A stretch of DNA of 64,000 nt from Cesiribacter sp964504565 (GTDB taxonomy: Bacteria; Bacteroidota; Bacteroidia; Cytophagales; Cyclobacteriaceae). Below the pieces are notes generated by a model, which worked only from the letters and a program-made list of their open reading frames with translations, was not told where the DNA came from and did no database searches. This document shows, piece after piece, positions 55,070 through 64,000 of the stretch. The stretch lies in NCBI GenBank assembly GCA_964504565.1, contig CAZDEY010000011.1:76457-140456 (forward strand), written 5' to 3'. Position 1 is the first letter of the stretch, and each line of letters begins with the position of its first letter. Made by a program: the position numbers and the translations under genes.

Positions 55070-55793
55070 AATGGTAAAGTTTAAGACTATCCTAAATTAA
55101 ATAGAATACCGTTGGAAGTCAAGTCCTTTGCCTGCTTAGGTGTATGGATATTTATAGGGAATAATGTAAGAGGGAATTATAAGAATTCATATGCAGGTTC
55201 AATAGAAATGACCGATCCGATAAGTATTGCAAGTTAAATACTTATAGATTTTAGGTTGAGTATAGTTCGATATGTTTTAAAATTCTTATAGATAGTTTGT
55301 GCCGTTAGATGCCCCTTTGGTTAAAAGTAGCCACCTGCGAACAGTAAAAACTGCTTGGTAGAAAGTACGGCATAAATAGGTGCATTATTGCAATTCATTG
55401 ATTGGAAAACAAAGAAGTAAACTAGAAGCTACCTTATAAATACTTGCTCGTTTATTCTTTCGCTTGCCTCCTGCGCGCGCAGGTAATACTAGCCACCTGA
55501 ATGCCTACTAGTTACCTAGTCTCTTACCTGAAATAGTTAGCACAAGACCAATTTTCATTATTAGCTGCTTATAAAAGATTGGATTTTTAGCAGTACAAAT
55601 TATGACCGATTTGATTCTATTATTTAGAATTTTGGTATTTACACCATTAACGGCGATTCCCACCATCGCACTAAAAGATAAAAGTTCTTCTATTTCTTAC
55701 AGAAATATGAACAATAGCTAATTCAAGAATAACTGACGGAGATGTTTAATTATATTCGCTCTGACAATTACCTGTAATCAATTGTAAGAGTTT
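55070..55793. other. Long AT-rich intergenic region with a GC-rich palindrome
   Basis: 724 bases between divergent genes. The only striking element is the perfect 14-bp palindrome CCTGCGCGCGCAGG at 55470-55483. No good TAnnTTTG box was found. A 39-codon frame at 55602-55721 has no support as a gene. Confidence 0.6.
55470..55483. promoter_or_regulatory. Perfect 14-bp palindrome, possible operator
   Basis: CCTGCGCGCGCAGG stands out in strongly AT-rich surroundings, 310 bases upstream of the gene at 55794. It could bind a dimeric regulator. No T-run follows on either side, so a terminator is unlikely. Confidence 0.35.
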
Positions 55794-58700
55794 ATGCTAA
55801 CCAGAAAACAAGGGTTAACATTAGTTTGGGCTTTCTTCATTTTCCCAATAGGTGTTTGGGCAACCGATCCGGTCAAACTACCGGTAGAAACCTCACCCGA
55901 TTCTATTAGGGTTTCTACCGTCTCATCAAATCAAAATTTAACGGGCTCGTCTCAGGTTGACCAGCTTCGACAATTTAAGTCGCTCCACAACACTTCTCAA
56001 AACCTGGTAAATCATCAAGATTTGTTTGACGAAGATAGATTCATAAGACTGAATAGAACTAATTCGGTAACCGATTCCGCCAAATATTACATTGAATACG
56101 CTCGTAGCCTATCGAATAAAATAAGGGAGCTAGGTAACTACGTAAAGAACCTGGATGCCATGACACAGGTTGACTTGCCCGTGGGTATTGAGAAGAATAT
56201 TGGCGGCTTGGAATACCTGATAGGGATTGATAGTATTCGCCTATATCCTACCCATGCCGAATTTGATGCCTATATGACATTTACCCTTCCTCAAAATGGT
56301 AAAACGCTTAGTTTTATGGGTAAGGCAATTAAATTTTCAAGAAATGGCGGTATAGTAGGTGATGCTAAATTGGAGTTACTGGAAGATCTGCCAATAAACT
56401 TTAGTGGAAATAAGATTCAGCTAGTGCTTAATACGCAATCTGTTACCGGAGCTGGCACCTTTGTCCGGTTTGATTGCAATGGTTTTCAGGAAATGGCTCT
56501 GGAGGCAAGTATTGAGTTTAGTCGCGATATGTTATTACCGGAAGATCAAAACGGTAATGTTATGGACGGAAGGGTTAGTACCAATTTTAGTACAACCCTA
56601 ACTGACTGGAACGATTTAGTGGTGGCAGTTAATTTGCCGGATTTTCAGGTTGCTAAACTTCAGGGGGTCGGCTTTACCGTTACTAATGCAGTTTTCGATT
56701 TCAGCGATATTAGAAATATTCCTTCAGTTCAATTTCCTGCGCAGTACGAAGGGTTAAGTGTATACGGTAACAGCCCGGAACTATGGCGCGGATTTTACAT
56801 TAAGGAATTAAGCGTAAGGCTTCCCCAACAATTCGAAGATGAATCTAAGCAGGGCAGAACCGAATTTGTTGCCCAAAATATGCTGATTGATCATATGGGA
56901 TTTACCGGTAACTTACTGGCTAGTAACCTTATAAGTCAGGAAAATGGTAATATTGGCAATTGGCAGTTTTCGTTAGACTCGGTTCAGATTGCAATTCTTA
57001 CTAATCAAATTCAAACAGCTTACTTCGATGGTAAAATAATTCTGCCACCTTCGCCGGATAGCCCATTAGAGTATAGTGCTTTAATAGAACCGGATAGCGG
57101 TAACTACTTATTTTCGGTTACTCCTCAGGATAATATGCAGTTTAATCTGTGGGGTCAGGGTAAGGTAAATCTGACCGATGCTTCTTACCTGGACATACGG
57201 GTGAAAAACGGCAAATTTCTACCTAAAGCCGTACTACATGGTAACCTTAGCCTAGAGGCTTCAATTGGGGAAAGTGGTAAAAAAGCCAGTTTGGCTGCTA
57301 TTGAATTTCAGGATTTAAGATTAGCCACCGAAGGTAGGCGAATTTCAATAGGGGCTATGAGCCTGAGTTCTGAGCAAAACACCTTAGCCGGTTTTCCGCT
57401 TCAGATTACCCAATTAAGTGTAGTTGAAAAAGGCAGCGAATTAGGGTTAGATGTCGGTATTAAATTAAACCTAATGAAGTCGGAAGACGAAGGTTTCTCG
57501 GCCGATGGTAAATTTATAGTTTGGGGCGAAATAGATACCACCGCTACTCGCGACAGGTGGGAGTATTCCCGCATTCAAGTAAATGAATTGGGAATTGATA
57601 TTGTTAAACCTAGTGTGTTTGAACTGCACGGTAGAGTAGCCTTTTACGAAGGTGACGCAACCTACGGCACCGGTTTTAAAGGAATTTTAAGCGCCAAGCT
57701 TAGTGAGATTTCTCTAGACGCTACCGCCTTATTCGGCAATGTAAATGGTACCCGTTACTGGTATGCCGATGCATTAGCTTCCATGAACAACGGTATTCCG
57801 CTAGGACCGGGTATACAGGCGTATGGGTTTGGCGGCGGGGTATACCACCATATGCGCCAGCAAGGTTTTAATGAGAATACCGGCTCCAGTATGGGGGAAT
57901 CGCAATCTGGCATAGTGTATATACCAGATGCCGATATATCTATGGGCTTTAAGGCTACAGTTGTATTAGGTGCCGAGAAAAAAGAAGCCTGGAACGGTGA
58001 TGTAACCTTGGAAATAAATTTAAACCGCCACGGTGGCATCAATCAGGTAGCTTTTTTAGGAAATATTTATGTTATGTCAGATGACTTGGATGCCGGCATG
58101 GAAAAATTGCACGAGCAGGCTAAACTTCTGGCTCAGAATAATAAGGAACCGTCGATTGATGCCGAACGCTCGCAAGTGAGAGGTCGTATTGAGCTAATGT
58201 ACGATCATTCTAACCGGGTATTTCACGGCGACATGGAAGTGTATGTTAATGCTGGCAGCGGCGCAATTAAGGGTGTCGGCACGTATGGTAGGGCAGGTTG
58301 GGCTACCCTGCATTTTGCTCCTAATACCTGGTACGTTCATATAGGTTCGCCATCCGATCCTATTGGGATTAGCGTAATTAACCTACTGGAAGCCCGAAGC
58401 TACTTTATGGTAGGTGATAATATACNNNNNNNNNNGGTAGTCCACCTCCGCCGGATAAAGTTTCGGAAATACTAGGCGGTAAGGACCTAGATTACATGCG
58501 CGATATGAATGCCTTAGGTACTGGTCGCGGTTTTGCCTTTGGTGCCCACTTTAGCGTTAATACCGGGGAGAAAAAGTTCTTGATCTTCTACGGCCGTTTT
58601 GAAGCTGGGGCTGGCCTGGATATTATGGTTAAAGACTACGGTGATGCCCAATGTGCCGAGAGTAGCGGGCCAATTGGTATAAACGGCTGGTATGCTAACG

Positions 58701-60421
58701 GTCAGGCTTATGCCTATATAGAAGGTGAAATTGGTATTGATGTGAAACTAAGGTTTATAAGAGGCCGCTTCCAGGTTCTTCAAATTGGTGCAGCAGCAGT
58801 TTTGCAAGCTAAGGGTCCAAACCCATTCTGGATGAAGGGAACTGTGGGCGGACGCTACCGTATTTTAGGTGGTCTGGTTAAAGGTAACTGTTCATTCGAT
58901 GTTACCATCGGCGAAGAGTGTACAATCATCTCTAATAATCCGTTGGAAGGCATCGAGATTATTGCCGAAATAACTCCCAATGACGGTAAAAAAGAGGTAA
59001 ACGTATTCTCTAAGCCTCAAGCAATATTCAATATAGCTGTAAACAAAGATTTTGAATATGCCGATGCTCAGGATAAGGTCAGAAAGTACCGCTTGGTGTT
59101 AGATTACTTGAGGTTAAAGCACGGTTCGCAGGAAATTGTGGGGGATTGGGAGTGGAACGCCGAGCATACGGTAGTTTCTTTCAATCCGTTTGAAGTGCTG
59201 CCGGGCAAAGTTGAGCTAAAGACCGAGGTGCAGGTTAGCTTTGAAGAATTTGCAAACGGTCGTTGGCAAGCAGTGGTAGCCGATGGCCAAAAGGTTACTG
59301 AAAAACTAGATGCAAAATTTACTACCGACGAAGCTCCTAAATATATTTCCTTAGACAACATCTCCATGGCATATCCTATACCTGAGCAGTATAACTACTA
59401 CTGGCAGCAGGTAGATAATGGGTACGTACAATTAATTCAAGGACAGGATTACTTGTTTAAAGAGCCAGATCTCTGGAATTTTAAAGGCAGGTTCGTTTCG
59501 GAAGAGGGAGGTGCCACCCAGGAGTTTGACATTCAGTATACCGGATCTGCCAAGCGGGTCACATTTAAACTACCGGCAAACCTAAGCCCGGCTAACTACT
59601 ACAGTTTCGAGCTATTCAAGGCTCCAAAATCTGCCGGCCCGGGTAACGATGCTAATGTAACCCAAGATTCAGTATCAATTGACTTAGGAGTAGAAGATAC
59701 TCAAGGTAATGATGTTAAGGTGGCGACCCGATCGGCAGAAGGAGACCTGGAAATTCTACAGGAATCTAAGATGCTGAACTACCGGCTTAGAACCAGCCAG
59801 TACGCAACCTTTGAAGGCAAACTGGCCGCCCTACAGAAAAATACCGGCTGGGTTCGGCCAATCGGTAATGGAGTTGATGAACTGGGGCAAACCTACTGGG
59901 GCGAACCGTTTGATGCATTTGAATTAGAGGGCGACCCCTATACCGGTAAACCGTTAGTTACTTTCAGTGCAGTGTTGGAATCTACACCCTGGAATACCAA
60001 CTTCCTACAGCCAGATGTATACTTAGGCTATCCGCTAGGTGGTTGGGCAACTATAACCCATACTGATGCCGCCCGCTACGGGGTACCGCCGGTAAGGGCT
60101 GTCTATATCCGGCAGTATTTAGGTTTGCTTAAAGCCCCGTTAGATGGTTCTCAAATGACGGTTCGTGGTAACGAAGGGGCTTTTGTTTACGATGTTCCAG
60201 CTGCTGTGGCTCGTGATCATGCGTATTTACGAAGCATATTAACCACCCGTCAAGCTAACGGCGGCACACTAAGCGCGAATATGAAGCACGTATTGGAAGC
60301 TAAATGGGAACCAGTGAATAAAGGTGATTACCCGGTTATGATATATTATACCTTACCGGGCAACACTGAGGCCTCGGGTAGTCACCAGACCGTGATTAAT
60401 AACCCTTTAGGAGCAGATTAA
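55794..60421 (+). CDS. Large secreted protein of unknown function (about 1540 residues), crossed by an assembly gap
   Basis: The frame starts at 55794 (signal peptide about 1-23, ending GVWA) and is open to 58425; after ten Ns it continues from 58436 (GSPPPPDKVSEILGGKDLDY) to the stop at 60421. The two halves are in different frames only because the N-run has a placeholder length, so I treat them as one gene of 877 plus 661 residues and a few missing ones. The first half is mostly repeated beta-strand text; the region round the gap has long Gly-rich runs (PIGINGWYANGQAYAYIEGE, PFWMKGTVGGRYRILGGLVKG) and the end has Ig-like segments. No T9SS sorting domain and no known enzyme motif. Ten bases separate it from the FN3 gene. 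Confidence 0.75.
58426..58435. other. Assembly gap (10 N)
   Basis: Ten undetermined bases inside the 55794-60421 gene. The frames on either side can join only if the true length is 2 modulo 3; ten is not, so the run is a placeholder. Confidence 0.95.
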
Positions 60422-60431
60422 GAAGAGTATT

Positions 60432-62525
60432 ATGCTGATGTTGAGAAGAACATTATTAATTGTTGTCATTACGGCACTAGGCTATACTGCTCAGAGCCAA
60501 CTTGTTCAATCGGATAGCTTGGCTGGTATAGCGGTATTGGGTAGGGCGTTGCCAAATAGTATTATGTTGCGCTGGGCGCCTACCACTCCGCTAGCCTGGC
60601 AATTAGCTAATAAGTGGGGCTACAAGGTTGAGCGGTTTACTGTATTGCGCGATGGGAAAGTATTGGATAATCCCGAATACCAAATCCTAACGCCCCTGCC
60701 GGTAAAACCATATGCATTAAATGACTGGGAAGAGTTGGCTAACAGTAATAAATACGGGGCAATTGCCGCCCAAGCTATCTACGGCGAAACCTTTGAGATT
60801 AGTAACCTGGGCGATCCGGATATTATGCAGGTATACCGTAAAACCCAGGAATTGGAGTTGCGCTATTCTTTTGCCCTTTTTGCGGCCGATATTTCTCGTG
60901 CGGTAGCCTCAGCCTCCGGTTTGTTTTATATTGATAGAACCGTAAAGGAAAATGAAGAATACGTATACCGAGTTTCAACCCTGATTCCGCCCACAGATTA
61001 CGCTACTACCTACGGTGATGTTTTACTAAGTACAGCCAATTATAAAGAATTGCCCGCCCCCCTGGAATTTACGGGCAGCTTTGAGGATAAGCTGGTTACC
61101 CTGCAGTGGGATGCCGAACAGCTAAAGGATTACTACTCCGCTTATTGGATAGAACGTTCCGGTGATGGCGGACAATCTTACCAGCGGATTACCGAAGAGC
61201 CCTACGTAATTACCGTTCCGGAGGGCAAGCCCTTTCCCCGGAACTTCTATAAAATGGACAGCCTGCCGGACAATGAGCGTACGTATTACTACCGCCTAAT
61301 TGGTGTTTCCCCCTTTGGCGAGCTAAGCCCGGCCAGCGAGCCGATCAAGGGTAGCGGACAGGATATTATCCGTAATACGCCCTATATTGTAAAGAAAGAG
61401 CTGATAAATAACCAGATGGTAGAGTTAGAATGGGAGTACCCTCATCAGGATAGTACTAAGGTTGTCTACTACAGCTTGCAACGAAGCAATAATGCCGGCT
61501 TTGGTTACCAAACATTAGAAACCAATATTCCCTGGGATGAATCTGCTTATACGGATACCCAACCCCTATTTACCAACTACTACCGGGTTCTAGCCCATGA
61601 TTTGGCCGGAACCACCCGACCATCCTCACCAGTACTGGTGCAATTGGTTGATAGCATACCACCTTCCGTACCGGCTAACCTAGTAGGGGCTATGGATACA
61701 ACCGGCCTGATAAACATTTCGTGGTCACCCAACCCCGATGAGGATATATTAGGCTACAGGGTATACCGGGCCAATAACCTTAACGAGGAGTTTAGCTTGT
61801 TAAACGGAGAGATATTAACATCTAATTCATACGTTGATACCCTAAGCTTAACTACCCTAAGCAATAAGGTGTACTACCGGATTATGGCTATTGATCTAAG
61901 GCAGAATCATAGTGCCTTTAGTGAAACCCTTAAAGTTGATAAACCCGATAAAGTGCCGCCCGTCTCGCCGGTATTCAAGTCTGTTGAGAATGGTACCAAG
62001 GGTATACAATTAAGCTGGGTCAATAGCACTTCTACCGATGTGGTCAAGCATCAGTTATACCGGGCTAACGAAGGTTCTAATACTTGGCAACTTCTAAAAG
62101 AGTTTGATCGCAGCGGAATACTGTCGGACTACGAAGATGCTTCGGCGGAAATTGGGGTATCATATAGCTACACCCTAATCGCTGTCGATCGTTCGAAACT
62201 AGAGTCTCAGCCAGCTAAGCCCGTCAGAGGGCAGCGCATTGATACCGGTATTCGCCCCCCGGTACAAAACCTTAAAGCCAAAGCTGATAGAGGGGAGGGC
62301 TTTATTACACTAAGCTGGGAATATACTGAAGCCGGAGTAGAGAAGTATAAGATATACCGCTCCGAAAACGGGGGAAAGATGAGGTTGATTGGTACAGTTG
62401 AAGGTGCTACTGAAGCTTATTTTGATAAGTTTTTAAAAGAGAATACTGAGTATAAGTACGGTGTACAAGCGGTGTTTGAAAGCGGGGCAATAGGCTTGAA
62501 TTCTGAGGTTAAAATAGGGTATTAG
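60432..62525 (+). CDS. Secreted multi-FN3 protein
   Basis: The protein has 697 residues with a signal peptide (about 1-22, ending AQSQ). A family-specific N-terminal part (ALPNSIMLRWAPTTPLAWQL) is followed by four or five FN3-like repeats; typical strand text includes YYYRLIGVSPFGELSPASEP, INISWSPNPDEDILGYRVYR, IQLSWVNSTSTDVVKHQLYR and ITLSWEYTEAGVEKYKIYRS. No sorting domain at the C-terminus. It sits 10 bases after the large unknown gene and 1 base before the SprB-like gene, so the three form a transcription unit. Function unknown; a structural or scaffold role at the surface is likely. Confidence 0.82.
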   Translation: MLMLRRTLLIVVITALGYTAQSQLVQSDSLAGIAVLGRALPNSIMLRWAPTTPLAWQLANKWGYKVERFTVLRDGKVLDNPEYQILTPLPVKPYALNDWEELANSNKYGAIAAQAIYGETFEISNLGDPDIMQVYRKTQELELRYSFALFAADISRAVASASGLFYIDRTVKENEEYVYRVSTLIPPTDYATTYGDVLLSTANYKELPAPLEFTGSFEDKLVTLQWDAEQLKDYYSAYWIERSGDGGQSYQRITEEPYVITVPEGKPFPRNFYKMDSLPDNERTYYYRLIGVSPFGELSPASEPIKGSGQDIIRNTPYIVKKELINNQMVELEWEYPHQDSTKVVYYSLQRSNNAGFGYQTLETNIPWDESAYTDTQPLFTNYYRVLAHDLAGTTRPSSPVLVQLVDSIPPSVPANLVGAMDTTGLINISWSPNPDEDILGYRVYRANNLNEEFSLLNGEILTSNSYVDTLSLTTLSNKVYYRIMAIDLRQNHSAFSETLKVDKPDKVPPVSPVFKSVENGTKGIQLSWVNSTSTDVVKHQLYRANEGSNTWQLLKEFDRSGILSDYEDASAEIGVSYSYTLIAVDRSKLESQPAKPVRGQRIDTGIRPPVQNLKAKADRGEGFITLSWEYTEAGVEKYKIYRSENGGKMRLIGTVEGATEAYFDKFLKENTEYKYGVQAVFESGAIGLNSEVKIGY

Positions 62526-62526
62526 T

Positions 62527-64000
62527 ATGGTTAAGAAGAAATTGTTAATAATTATAATACTTTTTGTGAGTATAACTTCGGCTTATTCCCAAAGATACTA
62601 TTTGTCAGGCGATGATAAAGTTTGTGCTGATAATGAAACCATATATTACTATACGATACCATCTCCTATGTTGGAGGCTGGTTGTGTAGGAAATGACGGT
62701 AGGGTTGAATCTATTAATTGGAATGTTCAAGGAGGTGAGATTTATTTAATTAACAGTACAGAAACAATTGTGGGTATTAGGTGGCATAGTAATATGGCTG
62801 TGAGATATGTGCAGGCAACGGTAACACTACACTGTCCATACTGTAGGTGTGATCCGGATCCACCGCATCCAGAATATACTTTTGATAGAAAGACTGATAG
62901 ATTCTATGTCACATCTAAAATTCAAGGATTGACGATTCCTGAAGTAGTTGCCGTTAAACCTACAAATACAGGTAATAAATTTTGTTTCGATGAACCTGAA
63001 GAAACTCTTACGTTCTCTGCTACTATAGATGAAAGAGGTACACCCAGTTTTAGTAACTACTCAATAACCTTCGAATTGACAACTTATAGCAAGAATTTTC
63101 AAAAAAAGGAATATATATCGGGAAAAAAGGCTGCAGCTCTATTTATGTTACCGCCAAGCCTAAATTCAGAACTTATAAATAGAGTTGAATGCAAAGCATT
63201 TACCTTTTATGATGTATGCCCAAACATAAGGACGTCACTAATTTCCTCTTCTTCAGTTGATGTAGTGCATGTACCTCAACCCCAAGTTGCCCCTGTTCAC
63301 CCCCCATGCCCGGATGGCAGTGGTGGGTTTAGTATAGGGGGAGTCGAGGGTTCGTATATTATTTCGGTCGGTCGAATTGGGCAGGGCGATACTACCTCTA
63401 CTAATGTTATCAACTACGAGTGGGAGTTTCAAGCTGGACAGACCAAAGTTTTTGATAATTCTGTAACCGATGCAAACGGCATGGTGCATGACTTTCCGGC
63501 TGATCGCTGGGGTATCTGGATGCGACAGTCTGGAACGAATACGGGTTACTGCCAATCGGAAAGCTCAGTCATTATTGAGAACTTTGATCCGCTTACCCTT
63601 TCTAATATTTCTACAAGCCCGGCAACCTGCTACGGCGGAAGTAACGGCACCCTTACGGCTACCCTAAACCATTCTAACGCCTCGCCCTATACTTTTACTC
63701 TTAAGAATAGCCAGGGCAGTACCGTAGCTACCCAAAGTATAAATTCTCCTACCGTTACCTTTAGTAACCTGCCGGCGGATACCTATAGCCTCTACGCCCA
63801 AGATGCCAATGGTTGTCAGCCGGAGGCCAGAACAGGCATTGCTATTAGCCAGCCTCCCCAGCTAGTTATAGTTAACCGAAGCTTGACCCATATTCAATGC
63901 TACGGTGAGGCTACTGGCGAGATCAAGGTTGAGTTGGTCGAGGGTGGCACCGGAACCAATTACCAGTACAGCCTGGATGGAAGCAGTTGGCAGGCGGGTT
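62527..64000 (+). CDS. SprB-like repeat surface protein with PKD-like head, C-terminus beyond the window
   Basis: The frame opens at the ATG at 62527 and has no stop to the window edge (491 codons visible). Signal peptide MVKKKLLIIIILFVSITSAY. A Cys-rich PKD/Ig-like head (VCADNETIYYYTIPSP, SINWNVQGGEIYLI, HCPYCRCDPDPPHPEY) covers about residues 25-255. From about residue 365 SprB-type repeats begin: ATCYGGSNGTLTATL, then IQCYGEATGEIKVEL with NYQYSLDGSSWQ. SprB repeats occur in T9SS-exported gliding adhesins and in other large surface proteins. The head is about 23-32% GC in sampled lines while the repeat part is near 50%. Confidence 0.85.
   Translation, partial: MVKKKLLIIIILFVSITSAYSQRYYLSGDDKVCADNETIYYYTIPSPMLEAGCVGNDGRVESINWNVQGGEIYLINSTETIVGIRWHSNMAVRYVQATVTLHCPYCRCDPDPPHPEYTFDRKTDRFYVTSKIQGLTIPEVVAVKPTNTGNKFCFDEPEETLTFSATIDERGTPSFSNYSITFELTTYSKNFQKKEYISGKKAAALFMLPPSLNSELINRVECKAFTFYDVCPNIRTSLISSSSVDVVHVPQPQVAPVHPPCPDGSGGFSIGGVEGSYIISVGRIGQGDTTSTNVINYEWEFQAGQTKVFDNSVTDANGMVHDFPADRWGIWMRQSGTNTGYCQSESSVIIENFDPLTLSNISTSPATCYGGSNGTLTATLNHSNASPYTFTLKNSQGSTVATQSINSPTVTFSNLPADTYSLYAQDANGCQPEARTGIAISQPPQLVIVNRSLTHIQCYGEATGEIKVELVEGGTGTNYQYSLDGSSWQAG

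Noticed and set aside
55602..55721. Small 39-codon frame in the gap before the large unknown gene
   Set aside because: No recognisable ribosome binding site, no motif and no promoter box; chance frames of this length are common in AT-rich DNA.
58426..60421. Separate downstream gene starting at 58496
   Set aside because: The frame is open back to the N gap with conserved-looking sequence (SPPPPDKVSEIL) before the Met at 58496, so it is the second half of the 55794 gene.
1..64000. tRNA, rRNA, riboswitch or CRISPR array
   Set aside because: I looked for cloverleaf-like segments, rRNA cores and regularly spaced short repeats and saw none; a covariance-model scan would be needed to exclude small RNAs.

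Overview
The window looks like chromosomal DNA from a member of the Bacteroidota, most likely order Cytophagales and plausibly a Hymenobacteraceae-like genus. The evidence is: secreted proteins ending in type IX secretion (T9SS) type A sorting domains, the alternative complex III plus aa3-type oxidase operon in the order usual for this phylum, SprB-type repeats, and several TAnnTTTG promoter boxes. Bulk GC is in the low-to-mid 40s percent by eye. I see no tRNA, rRNA, CRISPR array, transposase or integrase. A run of ten Ns at 58426-58435 marks an assembly gap.

Layout. (1) 1-4834: two tandem paralogous genes on the minus strand for secreted right-handed beta-helix proteins. They share a 1037-bp GC-rich block with no visible difference, while the sequence on both sides is homologous but diverged. 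(2) 5141-9965, plus strand: a membrane endonuclease/exonuclease/phosphatase-family protein, then a tight four-gene operon (UbiA-type phosphoribosyltransferase, DprE1-like oxidase, DprE2-like reductase, HAD-IB phosphatase). These match the steps that make polyprenyl-phosphoryl-D-arabinofuranose. (3) 9962-23500, minus strand: two acyltransferase-3 membrane proteins, a candidate GT-C membrane glycosyltransferase, and two large T9SS-exported esterase-like proteins (about 2226 and 828 residues). (4) 23909-28771, minus strand: a glycan assembly operon with a lone receiver protein, a polyprenyl-phosphate sugar-1-phosphate transferase, two GT2 enzymes and a GT4 enzyme. (5) 29422-44860, plus strand: actABCDEF, coxB, coxA, ctaA, ctaB, two subunit III genes and subunit IV. 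A SCO-like protein, a DUF420 protein, a small CxxC membrane protein and a DUF983 protein follow up to 46775. (6) 46732-53925: a large multi-domain sensor kinase directly followed by a large outer-membrane barrel-like protein. (7) 54017-55069, minus strand: an AlkB-type alkane monooxygenase. (8) 55794-64000, plus strand: three large secreted proteins in a row, the first crossed by the N gap and the last (PKD-like head, SprB-like repeats) running off the right edge.

How it fits together. Regions 2-4 read as one surface-glycan neighbourhood: a lipid-linked arabinose donor pathway, a candidate GT-C enzyme that could use it, an initiating phosphoglycosyltransferase with elongating glycosyltransferases, O-acyltransferases, and exported esterases that might trim the product. 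The exported proteins of regions 1 and 3 share a repeated domain of about 170-190 residues that I do not recognise by name (called the VNFN/PWNN domain here). It occurs seven times in three proteins. The same proteins show sharp internal changes in base composition that follow domain borders, which suggests module exchange. Region 5 is the main aerobic electron transfer chain from menaquinol to oxygen, with its heme and copper assembly factors.
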